Assembly (NCBI GenBank): GCA_964629615.1
Contig: CAZVUD010000008.1
Coordinates: 1 to 45,127, forward strand
Source of the DNA: SVTX01 sp964629615
Lineage (GTDB): Bacteria; Bacillota; Clostridia; Oscillospirales; CAG-272
Direction of reading: 5' to 3'
DNA length: 45,127 nt
The notes beneath the pieces were generated by a model. The model saw only the letters and a list, made by a program, of their open reading frames with translations. It had not been told where the DNA came from and ran no database searches. The position numbers were made by a program, and so were the translations under genes. Positions 32,421 to 41,185 of the stretch are shown here, piece after piece. The stretch's first letter is position 1, and each line of letters starts with the position of its first letter.

Positions 32421-33701
32421 TTATTTGATATAATCGAATTCAAAATCGTATATGGAAACGGTGTCGCCCTCGCGGCAGCCCTTATCCTCAAGAGCCTTGA
32501 AAACTCCGCTCTTGTCAAGAACTCTCTGGAAGAAATTCAGCGACTCGTAATTTGAGAAGTTGATCTGTCCCATGAGATTAAAGAGCCATTCGCCTTCAAC
32601 GACATAAACGCCGTTTACGTTCTTTATAACAGTCTGCTTGCCGACAGAAGCATATGCATCGCTCTCATCATATTCGCTCTCATACACGGTTATGGGCGGC
32701 AGATCTCTGAGCTTTTTAGCCACAGCCTTTACCATCTCATCAAGATTTTCTTCAAGATATGCCGATATATATATCAGCTCCCAACCGTTTGAAGCTACAA
32801 ATCTTTCAAATTCGTCCTTGTCAAACAAGCTCTCGTCTATAGAATCCAGCTTGTTTGCCACTATCATCTGCGGACGCTTTGCAAGCTCGGGCGAATAGCG
32901 CGCAAGCTCATTGTTTATGGTAATGATATCATTTATGGGATCTCTGCCCTCAAAGCAGGATATATCAACTACATGCAAAAGCATCCTGCATCTGTCTATA
33001 TGGCGCAGAAATGCATGCCCAAGCCCTGCTCCGTCAGCCGCACCCTCAATAAGCCCGGGAATATCTGCGGCAACAAATCCGCTCTCGCCGCCCGTTGATA
33101 CCACGCCGAGATTTGGTGAGAGAGTTGTAAAGTGATAATCCGCTATCTTCGGCTTTGCCGAGGATATCGCCGCAAGTATCGATGATTTTCCAACACTCGG
33201 CATGCCTATGATGCCTACATCAGCAAGCATCTTAAGCTCAAGCAACACTTCCCTTTCCTGACCCTGTGTGCCGTTCTTTGCAAACATGGGGACCTGTCTT
33301 GTAGGCGTTGCGAAATGTCTGTTGCCCCAGCCGCCGCGTCCGCCCTTACAGCAAACATAGTCCGCACCGTCATCCTCACTCATGTCATGAATGATCTTGC
33401 CTGTTTCAATATCCTTTATAAGCGTGCCGCGCGGAACTAAAACTATAACATCCTGTCCGTTCTTGCCGTGAAATTTGCTTCCGCCGCCGTCGCCGCCGTT
33501 CTCTGCTATGAATTTTCTTTTATACCTGAACGCAAGCAGGGTGTTGGCACCCTCGTCCACACGGAAGATTACATTTCCGCCGTGACCGCCGTCGCCGCCG
33601 TCAGGTCCGCCTGCGGCAACGTACTTCTCTCTGTGGAAGGCAACCGCACCGTTTCCGCCGTTACCCGCACGCAGATATATCTTAACATTATCAATAAACA
33701 T
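32421..33701 (-). CDS. obg: Obg/CgtA family GTPase
   Basis: This 426-residue GTPase takes part in 50S ribosome assembly and stress and sporulation signalling. The N-terminal Obg fold is glycine-rich (GGPDGGDGGHGG near 31-42). The G domain follows with P-loop GMPSVGKS, DIPGLIEGA, and NKLD as G4. The C-terminal OCT domain begins near residue 345 and ends in DFEFDYIK. Of two nearby ATGs, 33701 has the ribosome site at the right distance and gives the usual MF start; 33707 is too close to it. In Bacillus, Obg is needed for sporulation initiation. Confidence 0.96.
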   Translation of the reverse strand: MFIDNVKIYLRAGNGGNGAVAFHREKYVAAGGPDGGDGGHGGNVIFRVDEGANTLLAFRYKRKFIAENGGDGGGSKFHGKNGQDVIVLVPRGTLIKDIETGKIIHDMSEDDGADYVCCKGGRGGWGNRHFATPTRQVPMFAKNGTQGQEREVLLELKMLADVGIIGMPSVGKSSILAAISSAKPKIADYHFTTLSPNLGVVSTGGESGFVAADIPGLIEGAADGAGLGHAFLRHIDRCRMLLHVVDISCFEGRDPINDIITINNELARYSPELAKRPQMIVANKLDSIDESLFDKDEFERFVASNGWELIYISAYLEENLDEMVKAVAKKLRDLPPITVYESEYDESDAYASVGKQTVIKNVNGVYVVEGEWLFNLMGQINFSNYESLNFFQRVLDKSGVFKALEDKGCREGDTVSIYDFEFDYIK

Positions 33702-33739
33702 TGCCATTCTCCTTTTTGTCCGTATTTCGGTGTATCGGC

Positions 33740-34435
33740 TCAGAATTCATTTATATGCTCCTTGAGATATCTCATGACCGAGGATTCTATATGCTCCCTT
33801 TTTTGTGCGAGATATTTTGCAAATTCCTTTTCGTTTTTGTTTCCCGAGGAAAACTCCGAAAAATATCTTTTTATATCCTCTGCCATCTCATTTTCACCCG
33901 CGCTTGAAAGATGCACATAAAACGTGCCTGCACATTCCTGACCGAGTGCCAGAAAAGCACCTATTTTTCCTTCGTCCGCACCGTTTTCCGACATCTCATA
34001 CAGCAATTCATAGCAAAACAGCGGTCGGAATGCAGAGGGGACCTTTATGTTCTCGTCAAACAGATCTCCGAGATAGAGTCTTTTTCCGCGCCTGAACATA
34101 GACATATAATTGCATATCTTCTCGCGTATCTCTGCAAAAGAAAGGCTGTCCACGCTCTTGCTCTTGCGGCTCTTTTTATCGTAGAGAAAATAATTTATCT
34201 TCCCTTCAAGCATCTTCTTTACCTTGAGAGCCGAGCTGAATACAATGATCGCAAAAAGCATTGCCGCCGCACAAACCACATACAGAGCTATCTTAAGAGG
34301 TATCTCCGAAACTCTCGTATACACAAATGCGCAAAGCACTATCGCCGCCGCGGCTATAATTGCGCACAAGCGATATACAGGCGTAAGCCCTGCGCTCATA
34401 TTTTCATTTGGATTTTTATTATCTCTGTTTTCCAT
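33740..34435 (-). CDS. unknown membrane protein between der and obg (231 aa)
   Basis: I recognise no family. Residues 1-18 are polar, then two membrane helices at about 22-41 and 48-68. The rest is a soluble, charged, helical domain (about 72-231) with several Lys and Arg near 85-95. With a short loop between the helices, both ends are probably cytoplasmic. It is translated from an AAAGGA site in an operon with der, obg and ppa, so a role in ribosome assembly or membrane-linked GTPase function is possible but untested. Confidence 0.75.
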   Translation of the reverse strand: MENRDNKNPNENMSAGLTPVYRLCAIIAAAAIVLCAFVYTRVSEIPLKIALYVVCAAAMLFAIIVFSSALKVKKMLEGKINYFLYDKKSRKSKSVDSLSFAEIREKICNYMSMFRRGKRLYLGDLFDENIKVPSAFRPLFCYELLYEMSENGADEGKIGAFLALGQECAGTFYVHLSSAGENEMAEDIKRYFSEFSSGNKNEKEFAKYLAQKREHIESSVMRYLKEHINEF

Positions 34436-34457
34436 CTAAGATCCTTTCGGCAAAATA

Positions 34458-35789
34458 TCAAACGCTCTCGTCGCCCTTTTGCCTGATTATGAGCTTTATG
34501 GGAGTTCCCACAAATCCAAAGGTCTCACGCAGACAATTCTCTATATATCTCTGGTAGGAGAAGTGGAAAAGCTCTGCATTATTGCAGAATATAACGAACG
34601 TGGGTGGCGTTACACCTATCTGCGTCATATAATATATCTTGAGTCGCTTTCCCTTGTCTGACGGGGGCTGAGTGCGCATGGTAGCCTCACCGAGCACGTC
34701 GTTGAGCATACCCGTTGCAACTCTGAACGTAGACTGATTATATACGTAATTTATTCTCTCGAATATATCGTCAACTCTCTGTCCCGTCAATGCCGAAACG
34801 AACATTATGGGCGCATAAGGCATATATCCGAGCGCGTTTCTTATCTTCTTTGTAAATTCGTTTACGGTGCTGTTGTCCTTCTGTATGGAATCCCACTTAT
34901 TTACAACAACGATAGCCGCCTTGCCCGATTCGTGTGCGATACCTGCTATCTTCTCATCCTGCTCTGTTATTCCCTCAGATGCATCTATCATGATAAGACA
35001 CACATCGGCGCGCTCTACTGCCATGTGGGCACGCAAAACGCTGTATTTTTCTATCTTGTCATTTACCTTGGATTGGCGTCTGAGTCCTGCCGTATCTATG
35101 AGAGTATACTTTCCGTGCTTGTTTTCAAGCGGAGAATCTATCGCATCTCTCGTAGTTCCCGCAATATTTGAAACTATGAGTCTGTTTTGACCGAGCATCT
35201 TGTTTATTATGGAGGATTTGCCTGCATTCGGCTTTCCTATAACGGCTACCTTTATGGAATCGTCATCGTCATCCTCATAATCAAAATCTCCAAGCGCCTC
35301 TATGCACTTGTCAAGTATATCGCCCGAGCCCGTTCCGTGAACGGATGAGAGAGCTATAGGCTCATACTCAAATCCAAGCTCGTAGAACTCATAAAACTCA
35401 TACGGTGTGTGTCCCACGCTGTCGCACTTGTTTATGCAGGGAATGATGGGCTTTCCGCTCTTTTTGAGCATGAGCGCGATGTCCTTATCATCTGCGGTAA
35501 GTCCTGTTCTGACATCACACATGAAAAGTATGATATCCGCATCATCTATCGCTATCTGTGCCTGAAACTTCATCTGCGAAAGTATGATATCATCGGTCTT
35601 AGGCTCTATACCGCCCGTGTCTATCACAACGAACTGCCTTCCGCACCACTCGGTCTCTCCATATATTCTGTCTCGTGTCACACCCGGCTCGTCCTCAACT
35701 ATCGAACGGCGCTCACCTATGAGCTTATTGAAAAGTGTGCTTTTGCCGACATTAGGTCTGCCGACTATAGCTATTATCGGTTTTGCCAT
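34458..35789 (-). CDS. der: Der (EngA) tandem-domain GTPase
   Basis: This 443-residue GTPase is essential for 50S subunit maturation. It has two G domains in tandem: the first with P-loop GRPNVGKST at 10-18, the second with GKPNAGKSS near 184-192, each with its own DTAG-like and NK(x)D motifs. A KH-like domain follows (about 355-443), with YYMTQIGVTPPTFVIFCN. The ATG follows AAAGGAC. It is the fourth gene of the operon, 20 nt after the DUF512 radical-SAM gene, an order also common in Clostridia. Confidence 0.97.
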   Translation of the reverse strand: MAKPIIAIVGRPNVGKSTLFNKLIGERRSIVEDEPGVTRDRIYGETEWCGRQFVVIDTGGIEPKTDDIILSQMKFQAQIAIDDADIILFMCDVRTGLTADDKDIALMLKKSGKPIIPCINKCDSVGHTPYEFYEFYELGFEYEPIALSSVHGTGSGDILDKCIEALGDFDYEDDDDDSIKVAVIGKPNAGKSSIINKMLGQNRLIVSNIAGTTRDAIDSPLENKHGKYTLIDTAGLRRQSKVNDKIEKYSVLRAHMAVERADVCLIMIDASEGITEQDEKIAGIAHESGKAAIVVVNKWDSIQKDNSTVNEFTKKIRNALGYMPYAPIMFVSALTGQRVDDIFERINYVYNQSTFRVATGMLNDVLGEATMRTQPPSDKGKRLKIYYMTQIGVTPPTFVIFCNNAELFHFSYQRYIENCLRETFGFVGTPIKLIIRQKGDESV

Positions 35790-35809
35790 TTTTTATCTCG
35801 TCCTTTCTT

Positions 35810-37123
35810 TTACGTGTCAAGGAGAAGCTGACGCAGAAGCGCATCTCCCGTTTTTTCCGACGGGCAAGCCTTCACGCCAAGCATCTCACCGAGCGCCTCG
35901 GGCGTCATATCGTCCAGAAAAACATCTCCGCCTGCTCTGAGTGCATTTCCCGGGAAGATCAGAAGCTCCCCAAGATCGCGTCCTGCAAGCTGCTCGGAGA
36001 TATCCTTACCCGTAAGCAGACCTGCCACGGTTATGCTCTCTCCGAAAAAGTTATTTATAATTTTATACACATCGATAGTCAAGCCCTCTGTCTGCGCACA
36101 AAGCTTGACACACAGCCGATTTATGCAGTCATATGCCGCAACTCCCGTTGCAACCGAGATATGTCTCGGAGAAACATATCTGTCCATGTATTCCGACAGA
36201 TACTCCAGCTCCGTATTAAACTCATTTTCAAGCGACGTTATCATGCCGACTCCGTCCTCAAGCTGTGAATATCCCTCGTAATAATCCTCGGGCGGAAGAG
36301 GAAGCTCCGCCTCAAGATAAAGCTCATCCGAGCAGAAGAACATCCTCTGTCCGTATTTTTGCTTCATGCCCTCGGCAAATTCATCCACCATCCTTATGAC
36401 ATCCCTCGCCTCATCTCTCGAAAAGCCCTCAAGCGGATACAGCTTATCCCTGTATCTTGTAAGCCCTGCAGGAACTATGGCAACGCTGTCCATATGCGGA
36501 TAGAGCTGTGAAAGATCGCGCATCGTGCGCAAAAGCTCCTCGCCGTCATTTATTCCGCGACACAGAACTATCTGTCCGCACATGGATATATTTGCGTCGG
36601 CAAGTCTGTTCATATAATTCAGGACCTCGCCTGCGCGCTTGTTGTGCATCATCTTTATTCTGAGCTCGGGGTTGGTAGTGTGCACGGATATGTTGATAGG
36701 CGAGATATGCATCTCTATTATCCTGTCTATATCCCTGTCATGCAGATTTGTAAGAGTTATATAATTTCCGTGGAGGAAGGAGAGTCTTGAATCGTCGTCC
36801 TTGAAATACAGAGTTTCCCTCATTCCCTTCGGAAGCTGATCTATAAAGCAGAATATGCACTTGTTGTGACAGGATTGCTTTTTGTCCATAAGCGGTGTTT
36901 CAAACTCCAGACCTATGTCATCATACTGCTGCTTTTTGATGCTCACGCTGTAAGACTCTTCGCCGCGCTTAAGACCGAGAAGCACTGTCGTATCTGTCAG
37001 GAAAAATCTGTAATCAAGGACATCGGATATCTCCCTGCCGTTTATGGATAAAAGCACGTCGCCTGCGGCTATTCCCGCTCTTTTTGCGCGGCTGTGATCC
37101 AATACAGAAGTTATTTTAACCAT
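35810..37123 (-). CDS. DUF512 radical-SAM protein with N-terminal PDZ-like domain
   Basis: This 437-residue protein has a PDZ-like start (about 1-65, RAGIAAGDVLLSINGR), then a radical-SAM-like core with an iron-sulfur motif C85-x3-C89-x2-C92 (CHNKCIFCF). The C-terminal DUF512 domain covers about 230-435 with FCSDELYLEAELPLP and SVATGVAAYD. The family is conserved next to der in many Firmicutes and also occurs in cyanobacteria, but its reaction is unknown. Ribosome-site complementarity (AAGAAAG) is weak. It follows the transketolase C-terminal gene by 21 nt. Confidence 0.9.
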   Translation of the reverse strand: MVKITSVLDHSRAKRAGIAAGDVLLSINGREISDVLDYRFFLTDTTVLLGLKRGEESYSVSIKKQQYDDIGLEFETPLMDKKQSCHNKCIFCFIDQLPKGMRETLYFKDDDSRLSFLHGNYITLTNLHDRDIDRIIEMHISPINISVHTTNPELRIKMMHNKRAGEVLNYMNRLADANISMCGQIVLCRGINDGEELLRTMRDLSQLYPHMDSVAIVPAGLTRYRDKLYPLEGFSRDEARDVIRMVDEFAEGMKQKYGQRMFFCSDELYLEAELPLPPEDYYEGYSQLEDGVGMITSLENEFNTELEYLSEYMDRYVSPRHISVATGVAAYDCINRLCVKLCAQTEGLTIDVYKIINNFFGESITVAGLLTGKDISEQLAGRDLGELLIFPGNALRAGGDVFLDDMTPEALGEMLGVKACPSEKTGDALLRQLLLDT

Positions 37124-37144
37124 TTTATATCTTTCTTATTTTTC

Positions 37145-38089
37145 TTATTTTTTCTTGTTTGCCGCCGCTTCCTTGGCAACGCAAGCTATGTGATGGCTCG
37201 TAAGTCCGTATCTTTCAAGCAAGGGCACTACCTTACCCGATCTGCCAAAGCAGTCCTCAATACCCACTCTCTTTACCAAAACAGGGCATTCCTCACACAC
37301 TACCTCTGCAACTGCGCTTCCGAGTCCGCCAATTATATTGTGCTCCTCGCAGGTAACTATCGCACCTGTTTCGCGCGCCGCCTTTATTATGATATCCCTG
37401 TCTATGGGCTTTATGGTATGGATGTTTATAACTCTTGCATCCACTCCCTCTCCCTTGAGCATATCTGCCGCCTCAAGAGCCATGGAAACCGTAAGTCCCG
37501 TTGCAATTATCGAAACATCTCCTCCGTCGCGAAGAAGAACGCCGCGTCCGAGAACGAACTCATAATCGGGGCGGTCATTTATAACCGGAACGGCATACCT
37601 GCCAAATCTGAGATAGAACGGGCCATATGTCTTTATTGCCGCCTCGGTAGCCGCTCTTGCCTCTACAGCATCGCTCGGGCATACCACGGTCATTCCGGGT
37701 ATGGTCCTCATAAGCGCGATATCCTCAAGGCACTGATGAGTAGCTCCGTCCTCTCCGACGGTAATACCTGCATGAGTAGCTCCGACCTTTACATTGAGGT
37801 GCGGATATCCCACACTGTTTCTCACCTGCTCGAAGGCTCTGCCTGCCGCAAACATGGCAAATGAGGATGCAAATACCGTCTTGCCTGCCGCCGCAAGTCC
37901 TGCCGCAACGCTTATCATATTTCCCTCAGCTATTCCGCAATCAAAAAATCTTGACGGATAAGCCTTCTTGAACATTACTGTCTTTGTTGCCTCTGCCAGA
38001 TCGGCATCAATCACAACATAATCATATTTATCTGCAAATTCCACGAGAGCCTTGCCGTAGCTCTCTCTTGTAGCTATCTTGTCTGCCAT
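37145..38089 (-). CDS. transketolase, C-terminal (pyrimidine-binding and transketolase_C) subunit
   Basis: This 314-residue protein contains the second half of a two-part transketolase: the pyrimidine-binding domain and the C-terminal domain. Seen are YVVIDADL near the start, FDCGIAEGNMISVAAGLA with the catalytic Glu that activates thiamin, GEDGATHQ and DCFGRSG. With the N-terminal subunit 18 nt upstream it forms one active enzyme, which transfers two-carbon units in the pentose phosphate pathway. Split transketolase is common in Firmicutes and archaea. Confidence 0.95.
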   Translation of the reverse strand: MADKIATRESYGKALVEFADKYDYVVIDADLAEATKTVMFKKAYPSRFFDCGIAEGNMISVAAGLAAAGKTVFASSFAMFAAGRAFEQVRNSVGYPHLNVKVGATHAGITVGEDGATHQCLEDIALMRTIPGMTVVCPSDAVEARAATEAAIKTYGPFYLRFGRYAVPVINDRPDYEFVLGRGVLLRDGGDVSIIATGLTVSMALEAADMLKGEGVDARVINIHTIKPIDRDIIIKAARETGAIVTCEEHNIIGGLGSAVAEVVCEECPVLVKRVGIEDCFGRSGKVVPLLERYGLTSHHIACVAKEAAANKKK

Positions 38090-38107
38090 TTCAAATCCCT
38101 CCGTAAA

Positions 38108-38941
38108 TCACATATGAAGATCTGCGCCAAGCTCTGTGAGCGCAATATCTCTCTGCTCGTCGCTCGGAGCATTTCCGTGCCACTTCACCTGACCCTCCAT
38201 AAAGGACACTCCGCGTCCCTTGACGGTATTTGCAATTATTGCAAACGGGCGACCCTTGGTCTGTCTTGCACGGCTCATAGCCGCATCTATCTCTTCAAAG
38301 TCGTGACCGTTTATGGTCGCCACCTCAAAGCCGAACGACAAAAACTTTTCTTCAAACGGAGCAGGTCCTATGACCTCCGCTACGGGTCCGTCTATCTGCA
38401 GCTTGTTTGAGTCCACGATAACGCAGAGATTATCAAGCTTATAGTGAGCGGCAAACATAGCTGCTTCCCACACCTGACCTTCCTCACATTCACCGTCACC
38501 GAGTATGGCATAAACACGGTTATCCTTGCCGTCTATCTTAGAAGCAAGCGCCATTCCGCACGCAGCCGAAATACCCATGCCAAGTGAGCCTGTGGACATA
38601 TCCACTCCGGGTATTCCCTTCATATCGGGATGTCCCTGAAGTCTGGAATCTATATGTCTGAGCGTGAGCAATTCCTCCTCGGGAAAATATCCGCGTATGG
38701 CAAGTGCGCTGTAAAGTGCGGGTGCAGTATGTCCCTTTGACAAAACCAGTCTGTCACGGTCAGGCTTGCTCGGCTCATTTGGATCTACATTCATTTCATG
38801 AAAATACAGATAAGCCATGATATCTGCTATCGAAAGTGATCCGCCCGGATGTCCCGAGCCTGCGGCATTGGTGGATCGGATAACACCTATTCTTATTCTG
38901 TTTGCGATGCTTTTAAGCTCTGCGATCTTGTTCTGTTCCAT
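38108..38941 (-). CDS. transketolase, N-terminal (thiamin diphosphate binding) subunit
   Basis: This 277-residue subunit binds the diphosphate of thiamin through Mg. Key parts are GSGHPGGSLSIADIMAYL near 27-44, GDGECEEGQVWEA near 149-161 and GHDFEEIDAA near 210. The GDG..N motif runs into NLCVIVDSNKLQIDG. An earlier in-frame ATG at 38989 lacks a ribosome site; the ATG at 38941 has GGGGG at 5 nt. This is the first gene of the seven-gene operon, from a promoter at 39005-39033. Confidence 0.95.
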   Translation of the reverse strand: MEQNKIAELKSIANRIRIGVIRSTNAAGSGHPGGSLSIADIMAYLYFHEMNVDPNEPSKPDRDRLVLSKGHTAPALYSALAIRGYFPEEELLTLRHIDSRLQGHPDMKGIPGVDMSTGSLGMGISAACGMALASKIDGKDNRVYAILGDGECEEGQVWEAAMFAAHYKLDNLCVIVDSNKLQIDGPVAEVIGPAPFEEKFLSFGFEVATINGHDFEEIDAAMSRARQTKGRPFAIIANTVKGRGVSFMEGQVKWHGNAPSDEQRDIALTELGADLHM

Positions 38942-39004
38942 AAAAACCCCCAAATTACCAAAAATTTGCGCATAGCGTATTTTAAACAAAGTTTCTCACA
39001 TTAA

Positions 39005-39033
39005 ATTTTACCACAATTCTCTATAATTGTCAA
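39005..39033 (-). promoter_or_regulatory. promoter of the transketolase-der-obg-ppa operon
   Basis: On the minus strand TTGACA (39028-39033), a 17-nt spacer and TAAAAT (39005-39010). It is the only promoter seen for the seven genes down to 31829. Confidence 0.75.
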
Positions 39034-39097
39034 TATATAAATAATAATATATAAGGCATCAAAAATTATTATACCGCCAAAAATATTTTTCAGGCTA

Positions 39098-39126
39098 TTG
39101 CAATATTTGTCTTGCTGTGCTATAAT
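39098..39126 (+). promoter_or_regulatory. promoter of alr
   Basis: TTGCAA (39098-39103), a 17-nt spacer and TATAAT (39121-39126), 34 bp ahead of the alr start. Confidence 0.7.
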
Positions 39127-39160
39127 TATTCTGAATCCACGGATCGGAGATACATAAATC

Positions 39161-40369
39161 ATGAGTTCCCGTATAAAAAGATTATATTCTACCCTGCCCT
39201 GCTTTAGTGAAAGTCGGGCATATGCATATATAAATATAGACAACCTGAAAGCAAATTACAGACAGCTTACAAGGGATATTTCCGCACGTCCCATATGCGT
39301 TCTTAAGGCGGACGCATACGGTCACGGCGCAGGCGAATGCGCCAAGGCTCTGTATCTTGAGGGATGCGACTTTTTTGCCGTATCATCAGCCGAGGAAGCC
39401 ATAGACATACGCACATCCCTGCGCAATATAAGCGGAAGTGAGAGCGCCGATATACTCATACTCGGATACACTCCGCAAGAACTTGCTCCCCTGCTGTCCG
39501 AAAACAACATAACTCAGAGCGGCATATCTCTTGAATACTGCAATCAGCTGTCGGAAAGCGCAAGCGCGGCAGGTGTAAAGGTCAAGATACACATAGCGCT
39601 TGACACAGGAATGAACCGCATCGGGCTGTGCGCACACACCGACAGTGAGATACGCGAGGCTATAGACAATATTTGTCTTATTTTCGGTATGACGGGGCTT
39701 GATGTATGCGGAATGTTCTCACATTTTTCAGACGCGGACAGCTATCCCGACAATACCACCAAGCTGCAATTTGACCGCTTCATACAGGTCAAGGAGGGGC
39801 TGTCTGAAAAGGGGTATGACATAGGCTTTTGCCACATATGCAACAGTGCCGCATCCCTAAGATACCCCGAATTTCACCTTGACGGAATACGTCTCGGCAT
39901 ATCTCTATACGGATATCCTACCGAAAGCGGATACAGACACGAGCTCTTACCCGTCATGCGCCTTGAAGCCATAATATCTCACATTCACAAAATGACGGCA
40001 GGAGAGCGCCTCGGATACGGCGGCGATTATGTTGCAGAGTCTGACAGACTCATAGCCACCTTACCCATCGGATATGCCGACGGATTTATACGAGAATACA
40101 AGGACAGCCTTGTAACCGTAATACACGCAAACAAAATATACAAGGCACATCTTGTAGGCAGGATCTGCATGGATCAGTGCATGGTGGACGTGACTGATAT
40201 ACCAAACGTAGACATTCGCGACAGAGTAATTTTGTTCGGTCTTAATAACCGACAGCTTACCGTTATGTCGCACAGAGCAAACAGCTTTGAATATCAAGCT
40301 CTTTGCCTGATATCATCCAGAATTCCTAGAATATATACAGGCGGTGACAAAAATGAGAGTGGAATATGA
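39161..40369 (+). CDS. alr: alanine racemase
   Basis: This 402-residue PLP enzyme makes D-alanine for peptidoglycan. VLKADAYGHGAG carries the PLP lysine K49. The second catalytic Tyr is in LGYGGDYVAESD, and HIALDTGMNRIG and LDGIRLGISLYG are typical. An N-terminal extension of about 20 residues precedes the usual start. GGAG precedes the ATG. The AraC-type gene overlaps its end by 17 nt, so the two are translationally coupled, which suggests regulation around D-Ala or cell-wall state. Confidence 0.96.
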   Translation: MSSRIKRLYSTLPCFSESRAYAYINIDNLKANYRQLTRDISARPICVLKADAYGHGAGECAKALYLEGCDFFAVSSAEEAIDIRTSLRNISGSESADILILGYTPQELAPLLSENNITQSGISLEYCNQLSESASAAGVKVKIHIALDTGMNRIGLCAHTDSEIREAIDNICLIFGMTGLDVCGMFSHFSDADSYPDNTTKLQFDRFIQVKEGLSEKGYDIGFCHICNSAASLRYPEFHLDGIRLGISLYGYPTESGYRHELLPVMRLEAIISHIHKMTAGERLGYGGDYVAESDRLIATLPIGYADGFIREYKDSLVTVIHANKIYKAHLVGRICMDQCMVDVTDIPNVDIRDRVILFGLNNRQLTVMSHRANSFEYQALCLISSRIPRIYTGGDKNESGI

Positions 40370-41183
40370 GATAAAAAGCGGAGATTATTACTATTACGAC
40401 AACACGAGCGGATTATCAAAATTATGGTGCAGATCGCATCTGCACTATCACATAGAGATCGTATACATGCTCGAAGGCGAAGTGGAAGCCTATATCGATC
40501 TTAACAGATATGTATTAAAAAAAGGCGATCTTCTCGCCGTTTTTCCAAACAAGGTTCACAGATTTGAAAAGATAAGTGACCTTCATAAATATAAGCTCTT
40601 CATAATAAATCCCGACATATGTCCCGAGCTTTCCGACATATTCTTACGTTCATCGCCGACATACCCATTGATACACAACGCCGATGACGACTACCGCATA
40701 CCAAGGATAATCGATTGCCTTTCTTCACTCGATGAAAATGACAGGTACTACAATATAAATCTGCGCGGATTCATCTCAAACCTGTTTTGCGAATGCCTTT
40801 CCGATCTTGATCTTTACAGCACGCAATCGGACGAGGGCGATGCTGTAAAGATGATCGTGGATTATTGCTCCAAAAACTTCAAGCGGGAGCTGTCGCTCTC
40901 GGTGCTTGAAGAGGAGCTGCATCTCAGTAAATACTATATCTCGCACATATTCAGCGGAAAGCTGGGAGTCAGATTCAACGATTACATAAATTCCCTGAGG
41001 ATATCTTACGCCTCTCGAAAGCTGATATCGACAGATCTCAGCATTACAAAGATATGCGAGATATCGGGATTTTCCACACTGCGCACATTCAACCGTGCTT
41101 TCTACAAGCAGCTGAACACATCCCCATCTGAATACAGACGAGAGCATCTCAGCGCATCTGTATCAGCCTCTTATCTGCCTTAA
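40353..41183 (+). CDS. AraC family transcriptional regulator
   Basis: This 276-residue regulator has an N-terminal cupin-like sensor domain (about 10-100, with HLHYHIEIVYMLEGEVEAYI) and a C-terminal AraC double helix-turn-helix (about 165-265, LSVLEEELHLSKYYISHIF and ITKICEISGFSTLRTFNRAF). It should bind DNA as an activator or repressor whose sensor senses a small, often sugar-like, ligand. An ATG at 40353 is chosen, with GGCGGTG upstream; a GTG three codons earlier is also possible. It overlaps alr, and its stop codon lies only 2 nt from the end of convergent rsmF. Confidence 0.9.
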   Translation: MRVEYEIKSGDYYYYDNTSGLSKLWCRSHLHYHIEIVYMLEGEVEAYIDLNRYVLKKGDLLAVFPNKVHRFEKISDLHKYKLFIINPDICPELSDIFLRSSPTYPLIHNADDDYRIPRIIDCLSSLDENDRYYNINLRGFISNLFCECLSDLDLYSTQSDEGDAVKMIVDYCSKNFKRELSLSVLEEELHLSKYYISHIFSGKLGVRFNDYINSLRISYASRKLISTDLSITKICEISGFSTLRTFNRAFYKQLNTSPSEYRREHLSASVSASYLP

Positions 41184-41185
41184 AA

